Shown here piece after piece: positions 4,908-5,846 of a stretch of 5,846 nucleotides of DNA. The translations under genes were made by a program, and so were the position numbers. The notes under the pieces are model-generated. The model had not been told where the DNA came from and did not search any database. It saw only the letters and a program-made list of their open reading frames with translations. The stretch lies in assembly GCA_023419995.1 (NCBI GenBank), contig JAEZXF010000519.1, positions 1 to 5,846 on the forward strand, written 5' to 3'. How positions within the stretch are numbered: position 1 is the stretch's first letter; each line of letters begins with the position of its first letter. This stretch comes from Pseudomonadota bacterium. Lineage in GTDB: Bacteria; Pseudomonadota; Alphaproteobacteria; Rhizobiales; Rhizobiaceae.

Positions 4908-5789
4908 ATGTCCAGCTTGAACACCAACGCGTCGGCGATGACCGCGCTGCAGACGCTCTCCCTGACCAACAAGAACATGGCCACCACGCAGAGCCGCATC
5001 TCGACCGGCTTCCGCGTCGCCGAAGCTTCCGACAACGCCGCGTACTGGTCGATCGCGACCTCGATGCGTTCGGACAACAAGGCGCTTTCGTCGGTCCAGG
5101 ACGCCCTCGGCCTCGGCGCCGGTAAGCTCGACACCGCTTACACCGGCATGAACGAAGTCATCAGCACCGTCGACAAGATCAAGCAGAAGCTCGTTTCCGC
5201 CCAGGGCGCCAGCCTTGAGGACCAGAAGAAGATCTCGGTCGAGATCGCCGAGTTGCAGAACCACATCAAGTCGGTAGCGACCAACTCGATCTATGCCGGC
5301 TCGAACCTGCTCAAGAACGACGGCTCGGACGATTGGGAAATCGTCGCCTCCTACAACCGTGACGGCACCACGGTCACCATCGAGACCATCAAGCTCACCC
5401 ACGCTGACGTCCTGCTGCTCGACGACACCGATGCCAACGGCCTGGTCGGCGATGTCGTCGCGGATGCTCTGTTCGACCTCAGCTCCGCGACCGACCCCAT
5501 CGACGGTACCGCCATCGCCACGGCGCTCGAAACCGCCGAGACGGCGCTTGCCGCCCTCGCCGACGGCGCCGCCAAGCTCGGCGCGGCCAAGTCGCGCGGC
5601 GACCTGCAGAAGGACTTCGTCTCCAAGCTGTCCGACGCCATCGACCGCGGTGTCGGCCAGCTCGTCGATGCCGACATGAACAAGGAATCGGCCCGTCTGT
5701 CGGCTCTCCAGGTCCAGCAGCAGCTCGGCATCCAGGCGCTGTCGATCGCCAACTCCAACACCCAGAACATCCTGTCGCTGTTCCGCTAA
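4908..5789 (+). CDS. flaA: Flagellin (rhizobial FlaA type, short)
   Basis: This is the filament subunit, exported through the flagellar type III apparatus and polymerised outside the cell. The 293-residue product has the full N-terminal D0/D1 region (about 1-136), with MSSLNTNASAMTALQTL, RISTGFRVAEASDNAAYWSI and VQDALGLGAGKLDTAYTGMN. A short acidic variable segment follows (about 137-205), then the C-terminal D1/D0 region (about 206-293) with ADMNKESARLSALQVQQQLG and the terminal ALSIANSNTQNILSLFR. It is shorter than the flagellins of S. meliloti, which I recall as close to 400 aa; the difference lies in the middle domain. The start at 4908 is chosen because the flagellin N-terminus begins there and a ribosome binding site precedes it. 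In related genomes the first flagellin after fliP is flaA and further flagellin genes follow, so the symbol rests on position. The 330-base gap and AT-rich patch upstream suggest separate, late-class transcription. Confidence 0.95.
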   Translation: MSSLNTNASAMTALQTLSLTNKNMATTQSRISTGFRVAEASDNAAYWSIATSMRSDNKALSSVQDALGLGAGKLDTAYTGMNEVISTVDKIKQKLVSAQGASLEDQKKISVEIAELQNHIKSVATNSIYAGSNLLKNDGSDDWEIVASYNRDGTTVTIETIKLTHADVLLLDDTDANGLVGDVVADALFDLSSATDPIDGTAIATALETAETALAALADGAAKLGAAKSRGDLQKDFVSKLSDAIDRGVGQLVDADMNKESARLSALQVQQQLGIQALSIANSNTQNILSLFR

Positions 5790-5796
5790 GGAACGC

Positions 5797-5831
5797 GGCG
5801 CGGGGGCGGGGCCGCCGCCCCCCCCCGCGCC
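5797..5831 (+). terminator. GC-rich hairpin after flagellin gene
   Basis: GGCGCGGGGG (5797-5806) can pair with CCCCCGCGCC (5822-5831). After one C/C mismatch the stem extends with GGG (5808-5810) to CCC (5818-5820), giving a long, very stable stem just 7 bases after the stop codon. The following bases (CGGCAGTCCACCAAA) have no T-run, so it is not a textbook intrinsic terminator, but it could end transcription or protect the 3' end of an abundant mRNA. The run of nine C at 5818-5826 may vary in length or be a sequencing weak spot. Confidence 0.5.
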
Positions 5832-5846
5832 CGGCAGTCCACCAAA

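Noticed and set aside
1..5846. CRISPR arrays, insertion sequences, tRNA genes, defence or other accessory systems
   Set aside because: I found no repeat-spacer pattern, transposase, terminal inverted repeats or cloverleaf sequence; the window is occupied by standard flagellar genes.

Overview
The window is a stretch of a flagellar gene cluster on the plus strand of a GC-rich alphaproteobacterium, most likely a member of the Rhizobiales (Hyphomicrobiales). Three things point there. The order flgG-flgA-flgI-motE-flgH-fliL-fliP followed by a flagellin is the order I recall from Sinorhizobium/Rhizobium-type chromosomes. A MotE-like gene sits between flgI and flgH. The flagellin has the rhizobial N-terminus, with residues such as SDNAAYWSIAT. 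I cannot name the genus.

Positions 1-4577 look like one operon segment. It holds the 3' end of flgG (distal rod), then flgA (P-ring assembly chaperone), flgI (P-ring), motE (periplasmic MotC chaperone family), flgH (L-ring lipoprotein), fliL (basal-body/stator protein) and fliP (export-gate membrane protein). The genes are packed with gaps of 5, 10 and 15 bases and three 4-base ATGA stop/start overlaps (flgA/flgI, motE/flgH, fliL/fliP), so translational coupling is likely. Together they build the rod, the outer bushing (P and L rings), the stator-linked parts and the export gate. All complete genes have intact reading frames.

Positions 4578-4907 (330 bases) are the only sizeable non-coding stretch. 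In order they hold GC-rich hairpins just after fliP, a 16-base exact copy of internal flagellin coding sequence, an AT-rich patch with two TTAACCATA repeats that resemble CtrA half-sites, and a potentially structured 5' leader ahead of the flagellin. Positions 4908-5789 encode a complete, short (293 aa) flagellin, followed by a strong GC hairpin. The flagellin probably has its own promoter, separate from the upstream operon.

I do not see an undescribed system here; the gene content is ordinary. The points most worth a second look are an extra Gly/Ala/Pro-rich segment at the N-terminus of FlgI, the flagellin-derived 16-mer in the intergenic region, the paired TTAACCATA sites, and the possible three-way-junction leader of the flagellin mRNA.
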